A stretch of 64,000 nucleotides of DNA from Domibacillus epiphyticus (lineage in GTDB: Bacteria; Bacillota; Bacilli; Bacillales; Domibacillaceae): contig NZ_MSFI01000012.1 in assembly GCF_001975785.1 (NCBI RefSeq), positions 124,001 to 188,000 of the forward strand, read 5' to 3'. Every line of letters starts with the position of its first letter. Position 1 is the first letter of the stretch. Under the pieces are notes generated by a model. It was given only the letters and a program-made list of their open reading frames with translations. It was not told where the DNA came from and searched no databases. The translations under genes and the position numbers were made by a program. Shown here piece by piece: positions 9,447-18,993 of this stretch.

Positions 9447-12400
9447 CTTCTTCCTCCTTCATCATTTGAATAATCTCTTCATTTTTACGCGGGCGTATGA
9501 GTCGAAAGCTGTTTTCATCGAGCGATTCGTCAAACTGGCAGACTTGCCGGTAGGAACAAAATGTACATGGTGTTTTTTTATTGTAGCGATAAGGTGTAAT
9601 GCCAACGTTACCTGATACAATATCATTTCCTGCAGTTTCATATAATCGCCGCACATGGCGCCGCAACATTCCGAATGAATCCTCATCTGCTGTTTTAGAC
9701 CGCGCAGACAGGGTTCCATCTTTTTTGAAGCCTGCCGGAATGATTAATGAATCACCCGACTCAAGCTGTTCATCCATCAAATGAATTGCCTCGTCTTCTC
9801 CTAAAATGAGTCCTTTCATCCGAAAGCTTTTCATCACTTCATTTTCAATTTCTTCAACCGTCATAAATTTTTTCGTGTTTAAATAAGGGTTATGAACATG
9901 GAAATACAGAACACCGCCAGGACGTGCTTCCGTCCCTGTCAAAAGAGGCGAATGTGTCAGTACAATATCCAGGTACGTTAACATTTGCATGGCAAAACCG
10001 TAATAGACTTCCGTCATATCGACATCGCGGCTGCCAGATTTATAATCTATGACTCTCAAATAGGTATCATTGCTGCCTTCCGCTTTATCGACTCGATCAA
10101 TGCGGCCGGCAAGGGACATGCGGGCTCCATTTTTCAAATTAAACACGAGCGGGGGCAATTCAGAACGCGGGCCAAATGCAAGCTCAAGCCCGACTGGCGA
10201 GAAGCCGCTCACCTTTGCCTGGTCGCTCAATACCGAAGAAGCTCGAGCAATAATCTGTTCCAGTTTGTGCTGAATGTATGAATAACGGTTAGAACTCATT
10301 AATATACGGTTCTGCAGTTTCGGGCCGAGCTCCTCGACCGCACTTTTGGCAAATGAACGGCACTGCTCCTTCGTCAAATCGGGCCACTTCATTCCACGCC
10401 TCTCCACTTCTTCCGCAATCCACTTTAAGGCACCGTGAAACAAATCACCGATGTCCGGTGCTTCAAGACGATACACAAGGCGGTCACGCAGTTTCAAGCC
10501 ATGGCGGGCAAAATGACTGAACGCGCAGGAATGGAATGTTTCCATTCTCGAAACACTGGCAATCATGTCTGTTCCGTACAAATCAATACCGGTCTTTTCG
10601 TTAAGCGTATCTGTTTTATTTTCATAATATAAACTGTCAAAAACGAGCCCTGCCATTCGTTTCTGAGGGCTTTGCATATAAAAATTATATGCATCCCACC
10701 AGAAAGAGTGGAGAGGATAGCCTCGTTTTTTCAACTGGAACTGTGATGTTAAATAAGAAAGCGTCGGATCTGGATGGCAGATGTATTCAAGTTGTTCGTC
10801 CGCTTGTAAATCAGCTGGATCATTCGCAAGCAGCTGTTCCTCTAGATTCTCAAAAAACTCTTTTAATCTCTTTATATATGGAGAAGGCTGCAGCGACTTA
10901 CCTTCTGAATCAGCAATTGGCCACGATACATATAACCTGCTCGCTGGTATGGTTAATGTTCGGTATGTGACAAACTCTTCATCCATCAATCTCGTTTTGC
11001 TTCCTGGTGCGACATTCATTCCTGCTGAAATAAGCACATCCCTTTCTTCGTCGTCAAGAATGCCGTCTTCCATTTGACGGGCAGGAAATACACCGTCATT
11101 CATGCCAATGACAAAAGCAGATTCAATACCGGCCAATCTGGATTTTTCCGGATTCGCGACAATTACCTGATCTGCTGCGGGAGGAACAATGGAAAATTCA
11201 AGTTCTTCAAGACCAGCGTCCAAAACAGCGGCAAATTTTTTCGCATCCATTCGTTCCCCGCCTGCTACTTCCACAAACTCATCCAGCATGCCAATTACTG
11301 CATCCCACGCTTGATTATGCTGAGCTGATGCAGTCAATTCGCCCCGGGCTTCTGCTTCAAACGACAGCTGTTCCATTTTCTCTGGAATTTTTAATTCTTC
11401 AATAAATTGATACAGCGCACGACAGCATTCAAGTGCTTGTTTTGCACGCTTTAATCGTTTTTGAAGTCGATAAAGAGGCGCGGCTATTTCTTCTTTCATC
11501 TCATTTAACTGGTTTTCAAACGCTCGTTCTTCATCCGTTTGGGCAACAGTGGTAAACTCGAGACCCATATAACGGCGGTACGTCCATCTTTCTCCGTTCG
11601 TCCAGCGATCGCCATATATGCCATGTGCAAGTACATAGTTTTCAAGCAAATCCATACGACGGCGCATGTTTTCACGAGGTTCATCAAATGAAAATAATAA
11701 ATCCGTTTTAACCGCTCGGAAGATCGCTTCATAACGCCAGTTGCCGCTAATTACTTCGAGCGATGACCGGATTAACTCAATAAGTGGATGATTCAGCATC
11801 GGACGCTTCTGATCAATAAAAAATGGGATATTATAATCATCAAACACTGTTTCAATAATCGACCGGTACTCTTCTCCATTGCGAACAAGAAGCGCTATTT
11901 GTTTATACCGGTAGTTTTCCGTACGGGCAAGCCGGCGGATTTCGCGTGCCGCTCCTTCTATTTCTGCACGTCTTCCTGCAGCCTGCAAAAGTGTCAACCC
12001 ATGGCTTTTTTTGTCCTTGCTTGCCGGACGTCTGTCAAACTGTGACTCTAAATGAATTAATGATTCTTTCTTTTGACGCATGTGTCCATACATGACAGTG
12101 TCTTCTTTCACATCAACACCAGATTCAACTGCCATTTCATATAAATCGTGATACGTTCTTCCGGTTAATCGAAACAGATGCGTATCATCCGGATCTTGAT
12201 CACGAAAAGAACGATCTGTTGTCAGCGCGATTGTTACATTTCGAGCTGTATTCATTAGTACGTGAATCACGTCGTATTCTTGGGGTGTAAAACTATGAAA
12301 ACCATCTATATAAATATCAGATTCCCGAATGTAGTCTGATTTTGCGGCCATTTGTGCAAGAAGACGCATATAATCCTCTGTATCTGTATATTTTCCGACA

Positions 12401-12906
12401 AGCGCCTGATTAAATTCAGTATAGATCTTTTGTAAGTCTCTTAACTTATCAGCAAGGGCTGACGGGACACTCCTGCGGTATTTTTCCATCTCATCAGGTG
12501 TAATTAAATACTGCCTGAATTCAGAGAGCATTCCTTCAACCGTGCTTACAAAACCTGTTTTATCAGCGGCTTTGGCAAAAACAGAAAGTTCTTCCCTGTT
12601 TTCCTCAATAATCTTGCGGATTAAAATGCTGCGGCCAGCCGGTGTAATGTGCTGGCGGCTCATTCCCCCTTCTTCCTGTAAAACACGCCAGGCGAGACGG
12701 GTGAAGCTGTAAACTTGTGCACGAATCGTACCGCCGAGTTCATCGTCTGCCGCCAGCCTGTATTCAGATAGAAAAGACATTTGCTCCGGCACGATATAAA
12801 TGATCGGTCTGCCTGCGGGATCATTCAGCACCTGTTTTTTCATATCGGAAATCATGCGATCCGTTTTTCCGGAACCTGAACGTCCAATCACAAATTGGAG
12901 CGCCAT
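9430..12906 (-). CDS. addB: AddB helicase-nuclease subunit
   Basis: 1158 residues. The N-terminus carries a Walker A motif (GRSGSGKTDR, about 8-17) on an otherwise inactive helicase fold that in AddB is concerned with Chi recognition. The C-terminal nuclease has LRVIDYKSGSRDVD, and the iron-sulfur cluster ligands are visible as an isolated Cys in TFHSCAFSHF plus a late CTFCSYRQVC. First gene of addBA on the minus strand. The start ATG follows GGAGGG with normal spacing. No disruption was seen. Confidence 0.97.
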   Translation of the reverse strand: MALQFVIGRSGSGKTDRMISDMKKQVLNDPAGRPIIYIVPEQMSFLSEYRLAADDELGGTIRAQVYSFTRLAWRVLQEEGGMSRQHITPAGRSILIRKIIEENREELSVFAKAADKTGFVSTVEGMLSEFRQYLITPDEMEKYRRSVPSALADKLRDLQKIYTEFNQALVGKYTDTEDYMRLLAQMAAKSDYIRESDIYIDGFHSFTPQEYDVIHVLMNTARNVTIALTTDRSFRDQDPDDTHLFRLTGRTYHDLYEMAVESGVDVKEDTVMYGHMRQKKESLIHLESQFDRRPASKDKKSHGLTLLQAAGRRAEIEGAAREIRRLARTENYRYKQIALLVRNGEEYRSIIETVFDDYNIPFFIDQKRPMLNHPLIELIRSSLEVISGNWRYEAIFRAVKTDLLFSFDEPRENMRRRMDLLENYVLAHGIYGDRWTNGERWTYRRYMGLEFTTVAQTDEERAFENQLNEMKEEIAAPLYRLQKRLKRAKQALECCRALYQFIEELKIPEKMEQLSFEAEARGELTASAQHNQAWDAVIGMLDEFVEVAGGERMDAKKFAAVLDAGLEELEFSIVPPAADQVIVANPEKSRLAGIESAFVIGMNDGVFPARQMEDGILDDEERDVLISAGMNVAPGSKTRLMDEEFVTYRTLTIPASRLYVSWPIADSEGKSLQPSPYIKRLKEFFENLEEQLLANDPADLQADEQLEYICHPDPTLSYLTSQFQLKKRGYPLHSFWWDAYNFYMQSPQKRMAGLVFDSLYYENKTDTLNEKTGIDLYGTDMIASVSRMETFHSCAFSHFARHGLKLRDRLVYRLEAPDIGDLFHGALKWIAEEVERRGMKWPDLTKEQCRSFAKSAVEELGPKLQNRILMSSNRYSYIQHKLEQIIARASSVLSDQAKVSGFSPVGLELAFGPRSELPPLVFNLKNGARMSLAGRIDRVDKAEGSNDTYLRVIDYKSGSRDVDMTEVYYGFAMQMLTYLDIVLTHSPLLTGTEARPGGVLYFHVHNPYLNTKKFMTVEEIENEVMKSFRMKGLILGEDEAIHLMDEQLESGDSLIIPAGFKKDGTLSARSKTADEDSFGMLRRHVRRLYETAGNDIVSGNVGITPYRYNKKTPCTFCSYRQVCQFDESLDENSFRLIRPRKNEEIIQMMKEEEDDGTV

Positions 12907-12998
12907 TACAACCCCTCCATTTCATAAGTTTTACCATAAAGAAAGATCATACGTTCGATAAAAAGGATTGATGAAAACCACATCATGATGATATGGTT

Positions 12999-13580
12999 TT
13001 ACTTACCAAGCCTTTTTTCCATTTGCTTCCCTCCAAACCAGAGAAGGATCATAACACCAATGATGACCGCTGTGCGTCCCGGCTGATGAATAAGAGCCGC
13101 AACGTCATAACCAACGTAACTGATCGTAAAGATCATGACCGTTTTCCCTGCCATCACCGCAAATAAATATTGAACAATGCTAATTTTCGATAATCCTGCG
13201 ACAATATTAACAATTGCTGATGGTGTAAAAGGAAAACAAAGAAGCAAAAACACCGGCGCAAATCCGTGCCGGTTCACCCAGTCCATCATCTGTTTAACTT
13301 GCTTATTTCTTTGAAAGATTGATAATACTTTTTCACGGCCAAACCGGCGCATTAATAAAAATACGAGAAATGAACCTGTTACGGCACCGCCCCATGAAAT
13401 AAAGAAACCAAACCATAGTCCGAATGCATTTACATTCGCAAGAACAAATGCAAATAACGGCAGGAAAGGCAAAAATGCTTCAAGAAGCGGCAAAAAAAAG
13501 CCGGGGAGTGGTCCGAACGATTCATAGTGATTAATCCATTCCATAATTCTTTCTGTCGAAAACCATTTACTCAATTCCAT
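12999..13580 (-). CDS. yhjE: TVP38/TMEM64 (DedA-like/VTT domain) membrane protein YhjE
   Basis: About 193 residues with four to six membrane helices and a central VTT-domain (SNARE-associated) region: WGGAVTGSFLVFLLMRRFGREKV followed by FAPVFLLLCFPFTPSAIVNIVAGLS. The family is membrane-bound and probably concerned with lipid or ion transport; the exact role is unknown. It sits 92 bp upstream of addB, as yhjE lies close to addB in B. subtilis. The ATG at 13580 has AAAGGGATC upstream; the GTG 18 bases earlier overlaps this site. Confidence 0.82.
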   Translation of the reverse strand: MELSKWFSTERIMEWINHYESFGPLPGFFLPLLEAFLPFLPLFAFVLANVNAFGLWFGFFISWGGAVTGSFLVFLLMRRFGREKVLSIFQRNKQVKQMMDWVNRHGFAPVFLLLCFPFTPSAIVNIVAGLSKISIVQYLFAVMAGKTVMIFTISYVGYDVAALIHQPGRTAVIIGVMILLWFGGKQMEKRLGK

Positions 13581-13604
13581 TCTATAGATCCCTTTCACAT
13601 TATA

Positions 13605-14195
13605 TCAGCATTTCGAGTCTTTTTCTTCTTCCCTTTCTTTCCTGTCCGCAAACGAAATCATCAACCCTTTACGGCCGCTGACCCACCTTTTTCGTTCCAC
13701 TTTTTCACCTGTGCTTCCGCAGCCGAATCTCTTTGTTCTTTTTTGCAGTTCCATTGCCAGATGAATTTGGCTGAACAACACAAGAATTGAAGCATTTACT
13801 ATTGCTTTTTGTCCGTCTTTAAACGTTATTTCTGTCTGCTTTTTCTCCACAGTATTCAAATTCTGGACATGTGCTAAAGAGATCCAGACACAATCAGGTT
13901 TTACATGTGACGAAACTGGGAAAAGATAAATACCTCCAACATGATCAATCACAAGAGGAAGTTTCGTTTTTACACCGAGCAGCTGCTTTGATGCTTTCTT
14001 TCTGCCATCGTACGTTGACAGGTAATGAAGACAGCTTTTCCGGACGATCGTGAATGTTTTCTCATGAATTAGTTTAGGTTCTTTATAGCTTTCCAACACA
14101 ATTGTTTTCTGGCCGGAATCAACTGGTTGTAACAGCATTGTATTTGATTGTATACAAAACATTTCATCCGCTTTTTTTGATTTGTTTCGTACCAT
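13605..14195 (-). CDS. comK: ComK competence transcription factor
   Basis: About 196 residues. The conserved ComK core is present: SCLHYLSTYDGRKKASKQLLG, LPLVIDHVGGIYLFPVSS, then DCVWISLAHV. ComK binds paired AT-boxes and activates the DNA-uptake genes in B. subtilis. The C-terminal third is basic (KRTKRFGC, ERKRWVSGRKG) and differs from B. subtilis ComK, so competence regulation here may differ. The start at 14195 follows AAGGGTGG; an earlier GTG at 14213 has no site. It is divergent from an IDEAL-domain gene, a pairing also found in B. subtilis (yhzC-comK), which supports orthology. Confidence 0.88.
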   Translation of the reverse strand: MVRNKSKKADEMFCIQSNTMLLQPVDSGQKTIVLESYKEPKLIHEKTFTIVRKSCLHYLSTYDGRKKASKQLLGVKTKLPLVIDHVGGIYLFPVSSHVKPDCVWISLAHVQNLNTVEKKQTEITFKDGQKAIVNASILVLFSQIHLAMELQKRTKRFGCGSTGEKVERKRWVSGRKGLMISFADRKEREEEKDSKC

Positions 14196-14361
14196 CGCAA
14201 CCACCCTTTTCACAGGAAATCCATTACGTTTTCATCGTAACATGTTCTTGTATCTTTGTCCCATTCGTACCAAGATTTAATTTTCTCAAAATTAAAAACT
14301 TTCTGTTGATTAGTTCCTTATAATTTCATATAATAAAAAAAAGGTATCAGAGGTGATTAAT

Positions 14362-14595
14362 ATGGAAAACAATAATTATTTTGCCGAGATGATGAAGTCC
14401 CCGATGCCCCGCGAATTGGAAAAAACAGCTGTAAGTGAATTTATCAGCAGCTTTTTAAATGACATTTTATACAAAAAAGAAAAAGCACAGTTAATGGAAA
14501 AAATCGATCAATCTCTTGATAACAGAGATCGTTCCACATTTCTAACTCTTTCAGATGAATTGAAACGTTTGGAGAAAAAATATCAGGCATCATGA
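14362..14595 (+). CDS. yhzC: IDEAL-domain protein YhzC
   Basis: 77 residues, mostly helical and charged. The C-terminal stretch LMEKIDQSLDNRDRSTFLTLSDELKRL is the IDEAL domain, a short helical module found in ComK-adjacent and other Firmicutes proteins. The biochemical role is unknown. The ATG at 14362 follows AGAGGTGAT; the GTG in frame nine bases earlier lies inside that ribosome site. Divergent from comK with 166 bp between start codons. Confidence 0.82.
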   Translation: MENNNYFAEMMKSPMPRELEKTAVSEFISSFLNDILYKKEKAQLMEKIDQSLDNRDRSTFLTLSDELKRLEKKYQAS

Positions 14596-14646
14596 CTCTC
14601 CTTCATATAATTTCCCCAAACGAAAAGAACACCCCAACACTATAAC

Positions 14647-14683
14647 AAAAAAAGCCCCGTATCTACTTGATACGGTGCTTTTT
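14647..14683 (-). terminator. Rho-independent terminator after azlD
   Basis: On the minus strand AAAAAGCACCGTATC pairs with GATACGGGGCTTTTT around a 5-base loop; a T run follows. Ends the azlCD message. Confidence 0.85.
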
Positions 14684-14701
14684 GAGCGCATGCTTCCCCA
14701 T

Positions 14702-15004
14702 TCACAGCATCGAAAGAACCGTTAATATCCCAATAGATCCTATGACAGTAAAGATGATATTGGCACCTGTAAAGGCAATAAGAAAGGCAGCTCCCGCCCC
14801 GGCAATCCCAAACCATAAATTTTCATGAAATGTTAAAATCCCGGGAAAAATAAGAGCACCGAGTGTTGCGTACGGTACGTTTCGCAAAATTCCCTGCCAG
14901 AAAGCCGGCAATTCTTTCCCTTTAAACATAAGAAAAGGCAGCATGCGCGGAATATAAGTGACAGCTGCCATACCAAAAACAATCATCGCCATTTCGGCAC
15001 TCAT
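14702..15004 (-). CDS. azlD: AzlD branched-chain amino acid export subunit
   Basis: 100 residues, three or four membrane helices, with the AzlD hallmark MAAVTYIPRMLPFLMF. AzlD is the small partner of AzlC in a two-component exporter for branched-chain amino acids or analogues. Its start overlaps the azlC stop by four bases (ATGA), so the pair is translationally coupled. A terminator follows. Confidence 0.9.
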   Translation of the reverse strand: MSAEMAMIVFGMAAVTYIPRMLPFLMFKGKELPAFWQGILRNVPYATLGALIFPGILTFHENLWFGIAGAGAAFLIAFTGANIIFTVIGSIGILTVLSML

Positions 15005-15714
15005 AAAGACCGCCCCTTTCTTCTCATTTGATCTGCTGCTTCAATGGCTACAGCAGCCAAAAGTGTCGAAATGATAATGGCCCAGCCTGTTGAAAGTGTG
15101 CCAGAATAAATAAAAACACAGTTTAATAACGCTGCCGTTCCGGCTAAAAGAACAGCTTTCATGCTTTGTTTCAGTGAAGGAACCAGCAGTCCGATAAACA
15201 TCGCATAAAGGGCAATCCCCATGCTTTCTTGTACTACTTGCGGCAATGCATTTCCAGCTATATATCCGAGTCCTGAACTGATGACCCAGCTTGAGTAAGA
15301 TATGATAACAAGTCCCGCCATATAAAAAGAATTAATCGATCCTTCTCTCATGGCTGCAACAGAAAAGGTTTCGTCTGTTACCCCAAATGCATAGGCAGAC
15401 TTTTTCCATATGGATTCATTTTCTGCTTTTTCGTTCAATGCCGCTGACATTAAAAAATGACGAATATTTAAGATAAATGTCGTCAGGACAATTTCAAAAA
15501 TGCCTGTTCCAAGAGCAATTAAATTGAGTGCTATGTATTGTGCTGCACCGGCAAACACAAAAATGCTGAGCGACATTGTTTCAACAAACGAAAGCTCTGC
15601 GCTTTTTGCTAAAAGACCGTATGTAAGTGCTGCCGGAAAATATCCAATCGCAATTCCAATGCCTGCGTATAATCCTTCCTTAAATTCGCCGCGACCCGCC
15701 ACTATTGCTTCCAT
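15001..15714 (-). CDS. azlC: AzlC branched-chain amino acid exporter
   Basis: About 237 residues with a conserved AzlC fold: FKEGLYAGIGIAIGYFPAALTYG, the FAGAAQYIALNLI segment and FGVTDETFSVA. In B. subtilis AzlCD confers 4-azaleucine resistance and is controlled by AzlB; no azlB homologue is next to it here. Start at 15714 chosen from ACAGGAGA seven bases upstream. The first gene of a two-gene operon. Confidence 0.9.
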   Translation of the reverse strand: MEAIVAGRGEFKEGLYAGIGIAIGYFPAALTYGLLAKSAELSFVETMSLSIFVFAGAAQYIALNLIALGTGIFEIVLTTFILNIRHFLMSAALNEKAENESIWKKSAYAFGVTDETFSVAAMREGSINSFYMAGLVIISYSSWVISSGLGYIAGNALPQVVQESMGIALYAMFIGLLVPSLKQSMKAVLLAGTAALLNCVFIYSGTLSTGWAIIISTLLAAVAIEAADQMRRKGRSL

Positions 15715-15775
15715 TTTTCTTTCTCCTGTCTTCATTTTTCTAACAAATTATACCGCTTTGTTTCAACTCCGACAA

Positions 15776-15806
15776 TAAAAATGCGCATATCCTGTTTGAT
15801 ATGCGC
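15776..15806 (-). terminator. Rho-independent terminator after the acyl-CoA ligase gene
   Basis: GCGCATATC and GATATGCGC form a 9-bp stem with a 6-base loop; on the minus strand it is followed by ATTTTTA. Confidence 0.8.
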
Positions 15807-15813
15807 CAAGCAT

Positions 15814-17367
15814 TTAAGACTCTTTTACAATTTGGTCTTTTAATGATCTTCTTAATACTTTCCCAGTTGTGTTCTTTGGAAGTTCATCTAAAAACTCAAC
15901 TGATTTTGGTACTTTATAAGCTGCGAGATGCGCTTTGCAATAATGTATAATCTCTTCTTCTGTCAGCCCTTCTCCTTTTTTCACAACAAATGCGAGAACG
16001 GCTTCCCCGTAATCCTGGTCCGGCACTCCTACTGCGGCTGCTTCAATGATATCAGGATGGGCGTACAGTACTTCTTCCACTTCACGTGGATACACATTGT
16101 AGCCTCCGACAATCACAAGGTCTTTTTTTCGATCGACTATATAAAAATATCCCTCCTCATCCTGACGGGCAAGATCTCCTGTGTATAACCATCCGTTTCG
16201 AATCGCCGCCGCTGTTTCTTCCGGCATTTTATAATAGCCTTTCATAACATTTGGTCCTTTTACAATCAGTTCACCAACTAGACCCGGCCCCATTTCTTCA
16301 CCGAGTTCATTGACAACTTTGTTCTGTACATTAGAAATTGAACATCCGATTGATCCGGCTTTCCGTGGGCGATCGAGCGGATTAAAACATGTGACCGGAC
16401 TTGCTTCCGATAAACCGTATCCTTCTGATATTTGCACATTAAACTTTTTTTCAAAGTTTTCAAGTAACGAAACCGGCATAGAAGCACCACCAGAAACACA
16501 AAGGCGAATTGATGAAAATTCAGTCGGATCTCCACTTTCAAATTGATATAAAAAATTATACATCGTCGGTACTCCCGCAAAAATGGTCGCCTTATGTTCT
16601 TTTACAGCATCAAAAACCTCTTTCGGACTGAACTTTGGCAAAATAACCATTGTCGCACCTTTGACAATTGGAGCATTTAACACAACTGTAAGGCAAAAAA
16701 CATGAAACATTGGCAAAACAGTTACGACTGTATCCTTTTCTGATATATCAAGGTAGTCAGCAATGTCACGAGCATTAGAATATATATTTTTATGCGTCAG
16801 CATGGCTCCTTTTGGCTTACCTGTCGTACCAGATGTGTACAAAATGACCGCTGTATCGTCTTCCTCAATCTCAGGTTCTACAAAAATCGATTTATTCTGG
16901 AGTAAATAAGAAAACGTTTTCATTTTAGGGTATATGGAAGAAATAGATTGTTCCACACCAGCTGCCCGTTCATCTCCCGATTCACATACAATATACTGCT
17001 CAATTGAAGGCAGGTGTGCGTGCAACTTTTCAGCAGCTGGCAATAGAATGTCCAGCAGTACAACCGCTTTTACATCTCCATTTCTCAAAATATAGCTAAT
17101 CTCATCGGGTGTATAAATCGGATTGACTGGAATGACTGTCAATCCAGCACGCAAAGCGCCGTACAACGAAACGATAAAGTGAGGTGAATTTCCCAGCAAA
17201 AGAGCAATATGATCCCCTTTTTTCATACCAGCCATTTGAAGTCCCGCCGCAAACCGATCAACAGATTCATTTAGTTCCCTATAGGTGACTGACTGACCCA
17301 AAAACGTATATGCCATTTTGTCCGCTTTGGTCGCTGCTGTTTGTTCAAGTGCTTTTGCCGCATTCAT
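15814..17367 (-). CDS. lcfB: Long-chain fatty-acid-CoA ligase (YhfL/LcfB-like)
   Basis: 517 residues, ANL-superfamily adenylating enzyme. The P-loop [22 protein letters not shown] lies near residue 175, the adenylate motif [11 protein letters not shown] near 320, [25 protein letters not shown] near 395, and the catalytic Lys near the C-terminus in [13 protein letters not shown]. It activates fatty acids to acyl-CoA through an acyl-AMP intermediate. The gene order with yhfI matches yhfI-L of B. subtilis. A FadR-type operator sits directly upstream, so induction by long-chain acyl-CoA is expected. The ATG has GGGGATGGAAGG upstream. Confidence 0.9.
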   Translation of the reverse strand: MNAAKALEQTAATKADKMAYTFLGQSVTYRELNESVDRFAAGLQMAGMKKGDHIALLLGNSPHFIVSLYGALRAGLTVIPVNPIYTPDEISYILRNGDVKAVVLLDILLPAAEKLHAHLPSIEQYIVCESGDERAAGVEQSISSIYPKMKTFSYLLQNKSIFVEPEIEEDDTAVILYTSGTTGKPKGAMLTHKNIYSNARDIADYLDISEKDTVVTVLPMFHVFCLTVVLNAPIVKGATMVILPKFSPKEVFDAVKEHKATIFAGVPTMYNFLYQFESGDPTEFSSIRLCVSGGASMPVSLLENFEKKFNVQISEGYGLSEASPVTCFNPLDRPRKAGSIGCSISNVQNKVVNELGEEMGPGLVGELIVKGPNVMKGYYKMPEETAAAIRNGWLYTGDLARQDEEGYFYIVDRKKDLVIVGGYNVYPREVEEVLYAHPDIIEAAAVGVPDQDYGEAVLAFVVKKGEGLTEEEIIHYCKAHLAAYKVPKSVEFLDELPKNTTGKVLRRSLKDQIVKES

Positions 17368-17386
17368 CCTTCCATCCCCTTTTCAC

Positions 17387-17406
17387 AAATGAATAGTCAT
17401 TCATTT
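17387..17406 (-). promoter_or_regulatory. FadR (YsiA)-type operator
   Basis: The minus strand reads AAATGAATGACTATTCATTT, a near-perfect palindrome matching the Bacillus FadR box (TGAATGA..TCATTCA type). It lies 20 bases before the acyl-CoA ligase start codon, where a TetR-family repressor would block transcription. Confidence 0.8.
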
Positions 17407-17431
17407 TTCTACATTTAATTATACAGGACAT

Positions 17432-17456
17432 AAAAAAAAGCCGCAACCTGCGGCTT
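17432..17456 (-). terminator. Rho-independent terminator after yhfI
   Basis: AAGCCGCA and TGCGGCTT form an 8-bp stem with a 3-base loop; on the minus strand it ends in eight T. The yhfI stop codon is inside the stem. Confidence 0.88.
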
Positions 17457-18189
17457 ACAATCCGATCTCTAAATTTTCACGAGCCAAAACAACCGTGCCA
17501 TCAAATTGTTTTGCTGCTTCTTCTTTTAACCGTTCAATATCGCCAAAATGAGGCAAATGTGTCAGTACCAGTGTTCTAACGCCAGCCATTTGCGCAACGA
17601 TACCTGCTTCTTCTGACGTCATATGACCGACGGATAATCCATCCATTCCTTGGTAAAGATTGCTTTCAGCGAGCAAAACATCCGCACCTTCCGCAAACTC
17701 GCCCATTTCTTTTTTAAATGATGTATCCGCTGTATATACAATCGTATGTCCTCCTGCTGAAATACGCATTGCATAACAAGGTGCCGGATGATTGGTTTTC
17801 ATAAAGGTAATGATGAATGGTCCTATAGAAAGTGAACGATCAGGGTCATAGGCAATGCCAGTGGTAATGTTTTTGTATGTAAGTGTTTGAAATTTTGAAT
17901 CTTCCTGGTGACCGTAAATAGCAAGCGGCTGATCCCGCGTTTTCTCGGTAAAAGAATCGATTAACAATGCGTACTGCAGTACACCGATATCCGCAATATG
18001 GTCGGCATGGTAATGAGATAAAATAACTGCTCCAAGACCGGCCGGTTTCGTATGGTTTTGAAGTTTTGATAGCACTCCGCTCCCGCAGTCTATCAATAAC
18101 GTAAATCCATCCTCTTCAATTAAATAACCACTGCTCGCTTCATTTACTTTCGGGAATCCTCCCCAACATCCAATAACTGTTATATTCAC
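17455..18189 (-). CDS. yhfI: Metallo-beta-lactamase-fold hydrolase YhfI
   Basis: 244 residues, cytoplasmic. The metal motif HYHADH appears in ILSHYHADHIADIG, with further ligands in FMKTNHPAPCYAMR, IVYTADTSF and LVLTHLPHFG, so both metal sites look complete. Related proteins include RNase Z-like and cyclic-nucleotide phosphodiesterase-like enzymes; no substrate is established for YhfI. The GTG start has AGAGGGG upstream. Its stop is embedded in the terminator. Neighbours (acyl-CoA ligase, YhfH) match the B. subtilis yhfH-yhfI-yhfL region. Confidence 0.85.
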   Translation of the reverse strand: MNITVIGCWGGFPKVNEASSGYLIEEDGFTLLIDCGSGVLSKLQNHTKPAGLGAVILSHYHADHIADIGVLQYALLIDSFTEKTRDQPLAIYGHQEDSKFQTLTYKNITTGIAYDPDRSLSIGPFIITFMKTNHPAPCYAMRISAGGHTIVYTADTSFKKEMGEFAEGADVLLAESNLYQGMDGLSVGHMTSEEAGIVAQMAGVRTLVLTHLPHFGDIERLKEEAAKQFDGTVVLARENLEIGL

Positions 18190-18334
18190 TCTTCTGCCCC
18201 TCTCTTTTCCATAGTATTCCCTTTTTTCTAAAAATTAAAATATTTTTATGGAAAATGGTTGACGCCCCCTTATCTGTTATAATACAATACATACAACAAG
18301 TTAAACAGTTATATAACAAAAAGGAGCGGATTTT
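18190..18334 (+). promoter_or_regulatory. Probable SigA promoter of yhfH
   Basis: TTGACG at 18259-18264 and TACAAT at 18283-18288 are 18 bases apart; an overlapping TATAAT at 18278 is too close to this -35. The rest of the divergent yhfI-yhfH gap shows no other feature. Confidence 0.45.
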
Positions 18335-18469
18335 ATGATTACGAACATCGTTGAATTTTTCAAAAACTTGCCGGCTAAACAATGTGCTAAATGCGGCTCT
18401 CACATTGAAGAGCAGCATGACTGCTACAGCAATACATGCCACTCTTGCTCCAATATTAAAGAACTTTAA
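18335..18469 (+). CDS. yhfH: YhfH family small zinc-ribbon-like protein
   Basis: 44 residues, MITNIVEFFKNLPAK followed by a four-cysteine cluster: CAKCG, then CYSNTCHSC after a His-containing spacer (EEQHDC). The spacing suggests a small zinc-binding fold. It corresponds to the YhfH family known only from Bacillus and close relatives; function unknown. AAAAAGGAG lies eight bases before the ATG. It is divergent from yhfI and followed by a strong hairpin terminator, so it is an independent small transcription unit. Confidence 0.8.
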   Translation: MITNIVEFFKNLPAKQCAKCGSHIEEQHDCYSNTCHSCSNIKEL

Positions 18470-18490
18470 TATTGGGACCAATTCCATGAA

Positions 18491-18521
18491 AAAACACCGG
18501 CTACGCCTTGGCCGGTGTTTT
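18491..18521. terminator. Bidirectional terminator after yhfH
   Basis: AAAACACCGGC and GCCGGTGTTTT form an 11-bp stem, with T runs on both strands; it serves yhfH and the convergent lipoprotein gene. Confidence 0.88.
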
Positions 18522-18527
18522 TGCTGT

Positions 18528-18980
18528 TTAGTTTTCATGATGATGTTCGATTTTTTTATTGTTTTTCGTTTCCGCCGGAACTGCTGCGTCTCCAATGGCA
18601 ATTGGCGCTTTAGGCATCGTATGGAGACCGCGTGCCGTGACATGAACCTGTACGTGGTATAAAGCTTCCTCACTGAACGTTTTTTTAATCGAATAGACAC
18701 CCTTGCCTTCTGATTCTGCCTCAATCATTTCACTATCTTCTTTCACTCCGTCTTTCCATATTTCATATTTTACTTCGTCAGCATCACCCACTGCTTCACC
18801 GCTTTGTGTAACAGTTGCTGTCATCTCTACCGCTTCATTTAATGGAGCCTTTGCAGGAACTGTTAACTCTACATGAACCGGTTCGGTTGTCGATACTGTA
18901 TTTTCTTTCTTTTCTTCACCGATGCACGCCGAAAGTACGAGTATGATTCCGATGAAGAGCAGCGCCAAATATTTTTTCAT
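18528..18980 (-). CDS. YtkA/FixH-like lipoprotein
   Basis: 150 residues. The signal peptide ends in the lipobox LSAC (Cys19), so it is anchored outside the membrane. An Ig-like YtkA/FixH domain occupies about 35-135 (VHVELTVPAKAPLNEAVEMTATV ... YHVQVHVTARGLH). The tail has a HHH cluster, which might bind a metal. It is the last gene of an operon with a two-component system and a beta-propeller lipoprotein, 13 bases after the kinase gene. YtkA-like domains occur in proteins linked to copper and cytochrome oxidase assembly, but nothing here proves that role. Confidence 0.8.
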   Translation of the reverse strand: MKKYLALLFIGIILVLSACIGEEKKENTVSTTEPVHVELTVPAKAPLNEAVEMTATVTQSGEAVGDADEVKYEIWKDGVKEDSEMIEAESEGKGVYSIKKTFSEEALYHVQVHVTARGLHTMPKAPIAIGDAAVPAETKNNKKIEHHHEN

Positions 18981-18993
18981 TATTTAGTCTCCT

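Noticed and set aside
14272-14307. ComK autoregulatory K-box
   Set aside because: AAGATTTAATTTT and AAAACTTTCTGTT each have one mismatch to the AT-box, but their spacing of 10 bases does not fit the known classes.
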